A stretch of DNA of 64,000 nucleotides from Acanthaster planci (Eukaryota; Echinodermata; Asteroidea; Valvatida; Acanthasteridae), in contig NW_019091361.1 of the NCBI RefSeq assembly GCF_001949145.1, forward strand, positions 3,355,359 through 3,419,358, written 5' to 3'. Positions 24,516 through 34,869 of this stretch are shown here, piece after piece. Each line of letters opens with the position of its first letter. The first letter of the stretch is position 1. Below the pieces are notes generated by a model that was not told where the DNA came from, searched no databases, and saw only the letters and a program-made list of their open reading frames with translations. The position numbers and the translations under genes were made by a program.

Positions 24516-25159
24516 CTCCTCACTCCAAAGTTTGGCCCTGCATTCGCTCGCTGGTTAAAATGGTGTAATTAAATGGTGTGATTTTGACCTGTGACTGCAT
24601 TTTCCCTCTTAATTTGATTTGAAACAATCATAACGACAAACTACGAAAATTCTGCCAAGAGTAGAAAATTTTGTTTACCGATGTCAAAAAAGACTTTGAA
24701 CTGATTTTTTTCTCTTAATGCGTTTTCGTAACAAAGGCCGAATGGTTGGCTCTGATCAACAACGCGCACCCATGGATGTTCACAATTAATGAGGCCCCTG
24801 CAACTCGATTTGTCGCCACCACATTTAATGGGGGGGGGGCAAAGATCCGAATTAAATTAATGTGGGTGGGACCATGGAGAGATAAAACATGGTGGGACAC
24901 AGTTCTTGAGCAAAAGATTTGAGTGCATCTGTTGTGAATATAAAAGAGCTGAATCCCCTAGAAAAATCCCCGTGAAAACCAAAAAACATCAGACAGAAAT
25001 ATAGCCCTTTTGACTGGAAATTCACTGGAAAACTACTAGGGCAATTTTACGTTCAATATCCAAATGTTTCCCGATTGTTATTATTTTTTGTATCCTTCCC
25101 AAAAATTCCACATCACACATTGCTCGTTCCTTACGGCATTTACCCTGCCACTATTTTGA

Positions 25160-25235
25160 AAAGCGCCCCCTTTACGCCAAACATATTTGAGGGCGCCCTT
25201 GCGATGTTGTTTTGTTGCTAGGTACGACGTCATAT
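25160..25235. promoter_or_regulatory. Candidate CFAP53 promoter elements
   Basis: About 450-520 bp before the CFAP53 ATG lie AAGCGCCCCCTTT and GAGGGCGCCC (CTCF-like words in opposed orientation, about 25163 and 25190), GTTGCTAGGTAC (25214-25225, an X-box half site followed by a weak second half), and GACGTCAT (25226-25233, CRE-like). Ciliary genes are commonly RFX-controlled through X-boxes, so this placement is reasonable. Binding is inferred. Confidence 0.3.
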
Positions 25236-25683
25236 CAACTTGTGATCAGTGGTAAAGTTACCGGGTGTGCACGTACAGCGCAAGCAAAAGAGCAGTAGGC
25301 CTACATGTGAATCGTGCACCTTTGCCTGAAACCTTAGCTTCGATTGGCACAGTTCTTATACTAGATTTGTAGAATCTGCATTTTAAACAAATTCCATGGA
25401 TTTCAATGCAGAATGAGAAGTCTTTACAATTTGTCCATTTTTGTGTTTGCAAGGTAGCTAAGCTTGTTGCAGTAGGCTTAATTTGTTGAAGTTAAATTTC
25501 CACTCTTCAGCGAGCGGTGACCGGTGATTTTGTTCTGCATATTCGAGCCCCGTCACGGTTTGGAAAATTCAGGGCTGGCGACGAATCGCCTAAACTTTAC
25601 AACTTCAACGAAGTTTCTGAAGGGTACGAATTCAGTGTCGACGAGTTATCCACTGGAATCAACTGTCAACTCAAGGAGCCATC

Positions 25684-25752
25684 ATGTTGGCAACACAGAA
25701 ACCCCGCAGAACGAGAGAGTACACTGGCCCAACTCCACACTCTGTGGCAATT
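25684..25752 (+). CDS. CFAP53: CFAP53 coding exon 1
   Basis: Residues 1-23, MLATQKPRRTREYTGPTPHS then VAI, ending at a GTGAGT donor in phase 0. The GPTP-x-x-V-x-I motif aligns with the human N-terminus and fixes the frame over two competing open frames in the same place. Confidence 0.85.
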
Positions 25753-28700
25753 GTGAGTTTGTTTCATTATTACTAAATTAGGCTCAGCCCAAGGCCTATT
25801 TCCTCGATGGGAAACTTTGAGATGCTTGATCATGTTGATGGCGGCAAACATACATGTACCGGTCCTTTGTAGCAGTTCTGAGAATGTGCACATTTTTTGA
25901 GCGTGCATGGATAGGCCTAGTTCTGGGCACGCGTAATACTATGAAAATGGACAGGTAGGCCTTGGCCTATGTCTGCTGCCACCAGCCTCAAAAACATTGT
26001 GTTGGTGCAGCCTAACTAGATTTCCAACACATTCGACACCGGTGTTACCATAATTATTAGATAAATATAATGTAAAGGCTCCTGATAGGTAGGCCCTATC
26101 TTTTGCATACATGTAGCTCTTGTCACAAAAATAAAGAGAAAAACAGAATAAACCAATTAGGCCCTACTGTATAATGTCTTGTTTTATTTGTTGGTGTTTT
26201 TATTGTTCAGCTGTGGTAACCAACTCCATTCTGTAAACTCTCACATTTCAGAGAGCCAAGATGCCCAGCAAACTACCCCCAGACCATCTGATCTTGGAGA
26301 GAAGGCGCCATGACGACGCCCGAGAGGAGGCTGAGGCAGTGACAAAGTACAATGCCCTTTTCGACCTCAAGAATGACTGGGAGCGCATCACTGACCGGCG
26401 GATCCAGTTGAACACAGTTCAGAGGAAGGTGCGAGGTCTGATGCTGGAGCAAGAATTCACTCTGGAAGACCGTAGAGAAAGGTAGGCAGATCTAGCCCAT
26501 CGAAATGATTTTATCTTTACATCACTCAGATTGGAAAAGAAATTGGAGGAGGGAAGGGCCTTGAACATAGTTTATAAGAATTTGTCTTTGTTTACACTTT
26601 AAAATACATGGACAACTGTTTGTTACTGTTGGTATGGAGTTGACTGCTCTGGATCTTGAAACAGGTTTTTAAAATTTTTTTTTCGATTTAGTACGTAGGC
26701 CTACAGGACTCTTGTTCTGTGTTGAATTTAAAATAATTGCTCTGGTTTTATGCCGTCATACATACTCCTAGCATAACTGTACAGGTCATCTAAAGATAAT
26801 GAATGACCCACAGGGTGTATGAGGATGCCCAGGAACCCCTTTGGCAAAATCCTTGAAGTCTTGATAGATTGAACTGAATCCTTTCACAGTTTTGTTGGCC
26901 AGTGCAGCTCTGTATCAAAAAGACTCCTGAGAACGGTCTCCTGAAAATGTAGATTTTGTACCATTCACTGGTTTAATTCCTCCAAAAATTGTTTAAAGTA
27001 CTTTTAAAAGATACGTTTATAGTCCTGTGGCCTCTGACCTTTCTGTTACCTGTTGCGGCTGCCAAATATCCCCTCCTCCCATTTCCAGACAAGCTCAGGT
27101 CTTGTAGTTAACTTGCCAGCATCGAATCGTTTCAGGCTGAGGCAGTTGCTGGCCGCAGAGGATGCCATGTACCTGGAGGAGATGGAGGCCAGCCAGGAGA
27201 CCATGCTGGAGAGGCAGGCCAAGATGCGGGAGCGGGCCAAGTACCTGAAGGAGAAACGCGAGCAGGAGCGGCTGCAGATTGTCGCCGAGAAGCTGGACCA
27301 GAGATGGAGGTGAGGCTAGGTCCTTTTTCCTCAATGCATTTCTATAATGTGCACTGTCAGTGCCCCAGATACCAATTTATTTTTGCCAGTCCTGAAAACG
27401 ACCTCTGGGAACAGCAACAATGAAAAGAGGCGAGGCTGATGTTTGAATGCTTGGGTGTGTCGAGCATGGCACGCATACAACACTCACCCCATGGGTGTAT
27501 GGCTTGTGCACTCTCACACAACAGTGGAGGACCTGTTAGAGGTCAAACTGTGCTCAAAATCAATCTTTTCCACCTTCACTTGGCTAGTGTACCCGCCATG
27601 CCTGGTCAGTATCTGTTTTGACTCATAGGAAAATGTGAAGTTGCATATAAGAATTTGACACACGAGTGCAAGACAGACGCTGCTGTTTCAAATACCAGTG
27701 TGTTTTTGATATATTGTTTTTGATATATAAATGATATTTTGGAGATTTATATTGTGTATTAATGTTTGAACTGAGACTGTTGAAATATCAAAAATTAAAA
27801 TTCCTTTAAAGTTAGAGTTTGGCAAAAGTATGTTTATTAATGAAATTTAAATTAATCTGTAATACATGTACATTTCAAACTGTACTGTCAGTTCTATTCC
27901 TAACTTTCCAGAATCTCAAAATTGATGTAAATCACCCTGTGTCAGTTTTTCTCCATCGATAGGTGAAGAAATGTTGCCAGGCTGTGACATAACACCACCA
28001 CAAAATAATCACTCATCTTGATTTGTTTTCCAGGGAGGAATGCGAGGAGCTGCGGTCCACCATGACCCGCCGCCACATGGACGAAGTCTGCCTGGAACGG
28101 GGGGAGCAGCTGCGCATCAAGGCGGACATGGCCGAACAGAGCCGGACCGAGGAGGCCCTGTACGCCGACCTATGGCGGCAGGACATGCTGGCCAAGGCCG
28201 CCCGGGAGGAGCGGGAGGCCCAGGAGCGGCATGCCCGCAACCGAGAGACTCTGGAGACCCTGCAGAAGCAAAAGGCGGCCCTAGAAGCCAAGAAGCAGGA
28301 CGCCAAGCGGCTCAAGGAGGAGGAAGGAAGACTTCTGGTAGGTTTCCTACCAACGCACCAAGAGAGTGCCAACCTCAAATACCTGAGAACAGAGGAGGTC
28401 CCTATAACGCGGGTTGTGCAACCTGTGTGGACTAAAGACCGGTCCACACAAGCATACTGATAAGAATATAATATAAAATCAGTGCTCTGCAATATGTGAT
28501 TGCCGAGCTTTCGGTAACTTGAGTACCTTCTTCAGGGCAAGCAGATTCAGTTCATTGACAAGAATATAATATAAAATCAGTGCACCGAATCCGCTTTACC
28601 GGAAAAATGGCTGCCATGCAGAACCTCCACTGATTGTGCTCTAACATTTGTTGACCCTTGTGCAGTGATGATGTCAGTGGGAATAGTTAACAAATTTCGC

Positions 28701-31522
28701 CCCCCATGTTGGAAAAAATGGGCTTTCACAAGAACAGTGGCTCCAATTTTATAAAGTTGGTGTCAGACTGACCTTAGGATATGTACGTAGGAAACTCTTG
28801 AAGGCCTGGCATGATAGGAGTATGTTTCCACAGTATCAGAAGAAATGCATCAGCTCAGTGAGGGTTAGGTAAAACATATGATGCAAGATATGGGGCGGAG
28901 AGAACCCCCCCCCACCTTTGTGTTGGTCATTGTTTGATCGGAATCTCAGGAATTCTTTACTGACTTCTGGGGGGGATGTGTTAGGTAACAATAGTCTAGA
29001 GTGTGTATAGGGATTGGACATGGGGATGGGTACCTATCGGCCCCATATCGTCCACGGTGTCAGGTAAAATACCACTTGGTGTTCTGCATTCAGTTTCCCC
29101 AGCGGCAGTGAAAAATGAACACACGAGGGAGAATCCAAAGACTATAAATTCGAATAAGTCAGGATTTTCTTTCAAAGTTGTCCCCAAAGATATCACAACT
29201 TGATTGGCCTTGTTATTTGCTTTCAAATGAGGTATTTCATAATTATTTGGCAGGTGTTTTTGTGAGTTAATATTGCCTTCTTACTTGTTCCTCCTTAGGT
29301 AATGTATCCTCTTCTCTCGCTAAAATCCCTTAAATTAACGGCCATTCTTTTTCAAATTTGATGTTTTTGACGCTCGAAAAATCTGTTGGTCTAACAGAGT
29401 TTTCCCCTCACCTTGACCTGATCTCTCCGCTCGTCACAGGCAGAGGAGCGGGAACTGCGCAAGATGGAGGAGCAGCGGGCCCAGCAGGAGAAACTGGCAA
29501 AGCAGCAGCAGGCCCGGGAGGACATCGCCACCAACATCCGGCTCAAGACCAGGCGCCACGCCAAAGAGATGCAGGAGGAACTGGCCCTGGACATGAACAT
29601 CCTGGAGAAGCTGCTGAGCGACTCACGCAACGAGGCCATGGAGATTGCCCAGAGGAAGGTAAGGCCAAACTTAAGGTATTACTGCTGATTATTATTATTG
29701 TTATGATTAGTATGTAATTTTTTTAGTAATGAAACCAAAGATTCCTGGCAAGCATCCTGGGCACTGTAACTTGAAGAAGCCTGAGGAAACCTGTTGAGAG
29801 GAGACAGTGAGGAGCAGTTACAGTTTTAGAGGCGGGAGGAAAGCCTCAGAAGAATGTTTCATGTGAAATCCACAGAATCAGGTGGGGACTAAAAACCCAA
29901 TCCACATGTAGACCAAGCTGGAAAATGAACCCAGGCTTTTGAGGTGAATAGCAAGGAAAGAACCACGCTACCAACCCAACCGTCCCATAACAATGAAGCA
30001 TCAATGACGTGCACATCATTTGGCAATATTTGTCATTCAAAGGCACTGATTTAATATTGTTAGCCCTGCTTATCTCTGCAGCTCACAGCATCTGAACATT
30101 CCTGAAATGATTGCAGCCCCCTCAGGAGTATGGTCAATGCTGCCAATTAAGCATCACGGCCCACACGAATACCTGTATATGTGATGCATTAATTGCAGGC
30201 CAGCTGTGCAGGAACTGCTCACCAGACAGGGTAATCATTGAAGAGGCAGTATAGATAAGGGGAAATGTTATCTTGTGTTATTGTAGAAAGAGCTTCGCGA
30301 AGAAGACCAGCGTTACCGCGCCTACCTCAAGCAGTCTGCTCTGGATGAGCAGGAGCGAGACCGCGAGATCGACAGGCTGGTGGACGCTGAGGTGCAGCGG
30401 CAGTGGCAGAAGAGGCTGGACGACTGGGCCAAGCAGCGGGAGGCTAGGAAACGGCTCATGGACAACGTGCTGGCCGTGCGCCGCCAACAGGTGGAGGAAA
30501 AATGTAAGACCCTCATTTGTGTAGTTGGTAAATTTCATCAGTGTCCATCCTGTGTAAGTGTGCAGTGGACGACGGAAAGGCTGGGCTGACTGCCTGGTTT
30601 TTGCCTTACATTAGGAATGTAGTGATGAAGATTTAAAACAGTTTTTTTTCTTGCCTTGGTGTACATATATTTATTAAATTTTGAACTGCTAATTTCAAGT
30701 CAAGCCAAGTCAGTTCACAAAGGATCTACAAGAGAGGATCGAAGGGAATTTTCCCTTGTCTTAATTAAATTTAAGTTGCTTGTGGCTTGGCTTGATATTG
30801 GATGTGGTATCAACGTGATAACAACTCAAGCAACCAGTGCCCAATATCATGGCCCTGGTGGCAGTGATGTAGTCGAGACCTTAACCCTAACACTCTTCAG
30901 TCCTCCAACAGGTGAAGGATTGAGGAGTGTCAGGGTTAAAGCTTGAGACAGAGACCTGAGGACTGAGCCCGAGACCTCTGGGTCCAAAGTTGAGACTGAG
31001 ACCTTAGCTAGACGACGTAGAATAGATACTAATGAAAATATACATTTATTCCTCCCAAAACCTGGTGTGAACAGCTCAGTGAATTTGGCCCTTGGAGGTC
31101 TCTGAATCATACCTTACAGTAACTTATTAGCATAAATATGTATATTTTTAAAAAAACTTCCAGTGGCAGAAAATGCCAAGGCCCAGATCGAGCTCCAGAA
31201 AGAGCGGGAGTTGATGCAGGTGGCCATGGCTGAGCACCAGCGGCTGGAGGAGGAGAAGCTGGCCGCCATCCGGCGTGACAACCTGGCCTACCAGGACCAC
31301 CTCCTGGGCCAGATGGATTTCACCCGCCGCCAGCACGAGGCCGAGAAGGACGAGGAGCACCTGGAGTACCTCCGGGGGCTGGAAGCCGAGGCCGAGTACC
31401 AGGCCAAGCTCAAGGAGGCCCTGGCCCGCCCTGTCATTGACAAGATGCACCCCATGAGGCGGGCCTATATGGCTCAGAAGTCGGCTGGCGGGAGGTCACA
31501 GGAAGACGAGCTTCCAATGTGA
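25684..31522 (+). CDS. CFAP53: CFAP53 (CCDC11), cilia- and flagella-associated protein 53, complete, 7 coding exons
   Basis: CFAP53 is a coiled-coil protein of motile-cilium axonemes and centriolar satellites; in vertebrates its loss disturbs left-right asymmetry. Coding exons are 25684-25752, 26252-26481, 27136-27309, 28034-28337, 29440-29658, 30287-30503 and 31164-31522. All introns are GT-AG and in phase, giving 523 residues against 514 in human. Matches to human include GPTP..VAI-RAK near the start, VAEKLDQ-(R)-CEELR across exons 3 and 4, and HPMR(R/K)A near the end. Nearly the whole chain is charged, Glu/Arg/Gln-rich helix of the trichoplein/TPH-like type. The start was chosen because the ATG at 25684 gives the conserved GPTP segment; no signal peptide or membrane segment is present. 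AATAAA words at about 32261 and 33043 are candidate polyadenylation signals. Confidence 0.95.
26252..26481 (+). CDS. CFAP53: CFAP53 coding exon 2
   Basis: Residues 24-99, starting RAKMPSKLPPDHLILERRRH after CACATTTCAG and ending in phase 2 at AG|GTAGGC. Contains the LKNDWERITDRRI segment equivalent to human LKAEWDQ. Confidence 0.9.
27136..27309 (+). CDS. CFAP53: CFAP53 coding exon 3
   Basis: Residues 100-157, R-LRQLLAAEDAMYLEEMEAS to VAEKLDQRWR; acceptor CGTTTCAG, donor GAG|GTGAGG in phase 2. Confidence 0.93.
28034..28337 (+). CDS. CFAP53: CFAP53 coding exon 4
   Basis: Residues 158-259, starting EECEELRSTMTRRHMDEVCL after TTTTCCAG and ending LKEEEGRLL at CTG|GTAGGT, phase 0. The exon is GC-rich, unlike its introns. 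Confidence 0.93.
28462..28583 (-). repeat. 98-bp unit with hammerhead-like core, flanked by 24-bp direct repeats
   Basis: AAGAATATAATATAAAATCA-GTGC occurs at 28462-28485 and again at 28560-28583. Between them the minus strand reads CTGAAGA, AGGTACTCAAGTTACC, GAAAGCTCGG. This is the CUGAnGA / stem II / GAAA arrangement of hammerhead ribozymes found at the ends of Penelope-like retroelements. Stem II (GGUA/UACC) and a stem III-like hairpin (GCUC...GAGC) can form. The expected UH cleavage triplet after stem III is not evident, so activity is doubtful. Lies in CFAP53 intron 4, antisense. Confidence 0.4.
29440..29658 (+). CDS. CFAP53: CFAP53 coding exon 5
   Basis: Residues 260-332, AEERELRKMEEQRAQQEKLA to AMEIAQRK; acceptor CGTCACAG, donor AAG|GTAAGG, phase 0. 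Dense Glu/Gln/Lys heptad-like helix. Confidence 0.93.
29755..29990 (-). mobile_element. tRNA-derived SINE-like element
   Basis: On the minus strand the piece opens GGGACGGTTGGGTTGGTAGC (box A-like) and has GGGTTCATTTTCC (box B-like) about 40 bp later. A body with GGTTTCCTC, familiar from deuterostome SINEs, follows. Lies in CFAP53 intron 5. The end is undefined and no A-tail or target duplication is visible. Confidence 0.45.
30287..30503 (+). CDS. CFAP53: CFAP53 coding exon 6
   Basis: Residues 333-404, KELREEDQRYRAYLKQSALD to VRRQQVEEK; acceptor TTATTGTAG, donor AAAT|GTAAGA in phase 1. Confidence 0.93.
30881..30939. repeat. 59-bp palindrome family, copy B
   Basis: TTAACCCTAACACTC at the left and GAGTGTCAGGGTTAA at the right make a near-perfect hairpin with TTAA at both ends. 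It sits in CFAP53 intron 6. Same length and ends as copy C at 45344-45402. Confidence 0.7.
31164..31522 (+). CDS. CFAP53: CFAP53 coding exon 7 (terminal)
   Basis: Residues 405-523 and the TGA stop, LAENAKAQIELQKERELMQV to GGRSQEDELPM; acceptor AACTTCCAG. The conserved C-terminal HPMRRAYMAQKS matches human HPMRKA. Confidence 0.93.
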
Positions 31523-34130
31523 ATATGTTGTTGATGCATGTACAAGCCTTGAATCCGCCCTCTTTTAAGAAAGTTTTAATACTGTATTTATGTATGCTAA
31601 GAAATTTGTACAGAAAGACATTCCTTGCATACCAGAGATGCCAGTTTCAGGTATAAGGCTTGTTTTAAGCTTTTTCATTTAAAATGTTGGACTACATGTA
31701 ATTTCAGGCCTGAACAAGGTATGCTTAGGCTTCTCTAGCCTTATTTTTAGGCCCTAGATAAGAACCTGACTGGTACTCCTCGCACACTTCTTTCATTGTT
31801 CAGCATTCAAAAATGAATTTTTGGCTCTCTTCCCTGGGGACAGACTACTTCCAATTTGATAACCTGCCAGTTAGAAAAATATTTTGTAATTTTTTTTATC
31901 AAGTTTGCCTTCCAGATGGCCTCAGTTGCCATAATACCAATTGTGACTGCCATTCATGTGAAATCATTCTTTTAGGAATTGCAAGAGGGCACTTTTTACA
32001 ATTTGCAATCTCCAGATGGAGAGTCCGTCCATAAATATCTTTTTTGACCGGTGATAATGACATCATGCACCACTGTGCTTTTCTTCTCATGCAAGTGGTC
32101 GGAACTGAACATTTTCAAATGTGTAAGGATGGAATTATTTATTAAGAGTCAAGTATAGTTCATGACAGAAGGACAAGCTTTATATGCTTCCCATGGAATG
32201 TGGTGCATTGTTACCGGAAATTAACATCCCACCAATGTCACATGATATACGTTCCCAGTAATAAATTGATGTATTTCTCATAAGTGCCTTTGGCATAGAA
32301 CCATGGTGCCTTGTACCTTGGGTCTTTTCTTAAAAAGCCAGAGCAAACAGAAAGATGAGCCTGTGAGGCCCACAACTGTTTTATGAACCCCTCCAAAAAA
32401 TCAGAATTGAGACTAATAATTTGAACCAGGATCTGTGAGACAGGCAGCCTTGTACATTCATCCTGTCAGAGTTTGCTATGGCTTGTGTGTCTGTCAATAT
32501 AGCTTATTTAGCACTAATTTGAAAAAAAAAATTGGGGGCTCACAGATTCTGGTTTCGAATGACACTATGAAATGTAACTATCAAATTGTAGTTCATTTTG
32601 AAAAATCGTGCTTAGCTTTGAGAGGAAACAACAGATGCTAATATATCTAGAATTTATCTCAATGGTCACTTCCCATTTTAAAGTTGCTGACACCTTTGCT
32701 TTGAAGCCGGTTGCATATTACAGCTCAACAATCTTCATTTCAGGTTATACAAGAGTGTGTTTTTATTAGAAAGGAAGTGTGTGTGATATTTTTGTAACAG
32801 TTTGCTGAGATGGATGTGAAGTCAGGTTCTTACTTTCAAATTTACTAATTATTGTCTGCATTGCTTCGCATCTAGCTAGATCAAAGTGGGCTGATGCACA
32901 GATGTCTGTCTTGTTCCCCTGAAAAATGAAATTTTTCAAAGAAGCAAAAGTAAATTGTCATTCTGGCCTGGTTAAGCTTAAGGATTCAAAAGGGGCATTT
33001 TCCTTTTTTTGTTAATAGATCCTTAGTTGTAAGGTTTTTGTAAATAAAAGTTTGTAAATAGCTGCAGTACTTGTCATGCACGACCTATATTCCAAAAGTT
33101 GTATCTCGCTTTAATCTCAATGTGATGTTTGTTTTGTTTTTCAAAAATGTTGTATGAGTTCCATCCAGAAATTCAGGTCACGGAATTAATTTCAGATTTA
33201 ATTAACAAGTGTCTCATTGTAAATACATTGGTGCTTTCAGTTCGGAATAAAAACCATGAAAACACAATGTCTCGCTCCTTTGTTTCATTTTGTTTCGTTT
33301 CAAATGAGAGCACATGTAAATAAGTACAGTATACCTGAGCCCTTAAGTATTACACCACTGCACTACTGACACAGATCTGGATCGATCTTAAAGAGTAACA
33401 GGCTTACAAGACATAACAGAAATTTACATATATTAAAAAACCAGCAAGACTACAAAACAGTCATATATATAAAGCTACCCCCAAATAGGTTATGAAAATA
33501 CATGTACATAAAACCATGGAGGTAGAATCATAAAACAAACCAGAAAAGAACTTTAAAAGGAATCAAAATACAATAACCAAAAAACGAAAAATGAATACGA
33601 ACAAAACTGAGATAACAAAAATATTACAATGAAAAAGGATACAAATATAAACAAAACTGCTTAAAAAAATTAAGTACCCACAATAATTTCGAAAATATAA
33701 ACAGAACAGACCCATAAGAGAAGTTCCAGATACTTTAAACATGATTCTACCTCCATGCTTTAAACATGTGGTAGGAACAACCCGTAAATCGGAAAAACAC
33801 TGAAAAGCAAATGAGAAACAGTGCGAATAATAGAAACAGCAATTAATATAAAGAAAACCATACAAAATAATTTTAAAAGTGCCGCAACACGTCTGAGACA
33901 ATATAGAAAAACCGTTTAAAATAAATTATTGCTTTATGGCATCCTAGAATTCAAAGTGCCACAGCCAATGACAGCGCATGGTACATTATAGGTCGCTTTA
34001 AAGTTCTGATTGATTTTTCTTACTCCATGAAGCTCAGAAATGATAGATTACCAATTTGTTTATTTACACAGCTGTAAACAGCAACAAGATTCGACGACTG
34101 AAGAAAATAACACAATCGATTATTAGGCCC
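31523..34130. other. CFAP53 3' UTR and downstream intergenic DNA
   Basis: AATAAA at about 32261 and TAAATAAAAG at about 33043 could end the CFAP53 transcript. No coding exon follows. A 17-bp perfect inverted repeat lies at 33515-33531 and 33741-33757. Confidence 0.4.
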
Positions 34131-34139
34131 ACCATTCAG

Positions 34140-34335
34140 TACCCCTGCACTTTCGTTGCCGTTCACCGACGTCACGCCCGTACCGTCCCAGCGCTTGCGA
34201 CTCGCAGGGGCCAGGATCGTTTGACAACAAAACACAAAAGAGGGCTAGTGATTTAAATATTTAATGAATATGCACAAGTAGTTAAAATGGCGACTGTGGG
34301 TGTTGTCAATGATGCCTGTGCGGGTGCATGCCGCT
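34140..34335 (+). promoter_or_regulatory. CpG-rich patch with CRE-like site and possible short first exon
   Basis: CG-rich DNA at 34155-34215 includes CCGACGTCACG (CRE-like). About 100 bp later AAAATGG at 34287 opens MATVGVVNDACAGACR, ending at a GTGAGT donor at 34336. I could not find a matching second exon I trust, so this is a candidate promoter and first exon only. Confidence 0.2.
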
Positions 34336-34769
34336 GTGAGTACTTAAGGTTGGCTTTGTAGTTCTGTTGTTTATCAGTTCCAGCGGCCTCCGAAGGTGTA
34401 ATGACTTTGTTGATAGCGTGAAGATATTTCCGGTCAGATAGCCACAGATTATTGGGGTAAGTATTTGTCGATAAACTAAAGATCCAGGATTTTGCGCGGA
34501 TTTGCTGGAAAGGTGGCAGTACTAACCATGCTAACCATGGAGGAAGGAAACGACTATGGTGTTCTGAAGCGGACAAGTTCATGTACACTGTACATGCAGT
34601 ATATGTAGGCCTAGTTCTACTACTTTGTGCAGAAGTTTGTCCGGCTGGTGCGCGTGCATGCAGTAGTGTAATATTCAGTTGAATCGTAAAGCTGAAATTA
34701 TGTCTTGGAATTGCGATTCCAACCATGCCAACTGGCAGTGGGACTCTGTTTCCACTTTTTTCTTTTAAA

Positions 34770-34860
34770 ATATCAAATAGGCCTAGGCCCTAGGCCTACC
34801 AAAAAAAAAAAAGGCTAGGAAGTTTTGCCGCTACTGAGCTAGGCCTAGCTAACGTTACAC
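34770..34860. repeat. TAGGCCTA palindrome cluster
   Basis: TAGGCCTAGGCCCTAGGCCT and GAGCTAGGCCTAGCT lie within 90 bp of each other, separated by an A12 run. This is the densest instance of a motif that recurs throughout the window. Confidence 0.5.
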
Positions 34861-34869
34861 TGTGCATCT

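Noticed and set aside
34253-34726. 157-codon minus-strand open frame
   Set aside because: No family resemblance. It overlaps TACATGTA and TAGGCCTA words and the candidate promoter patch, so it is probably chance.
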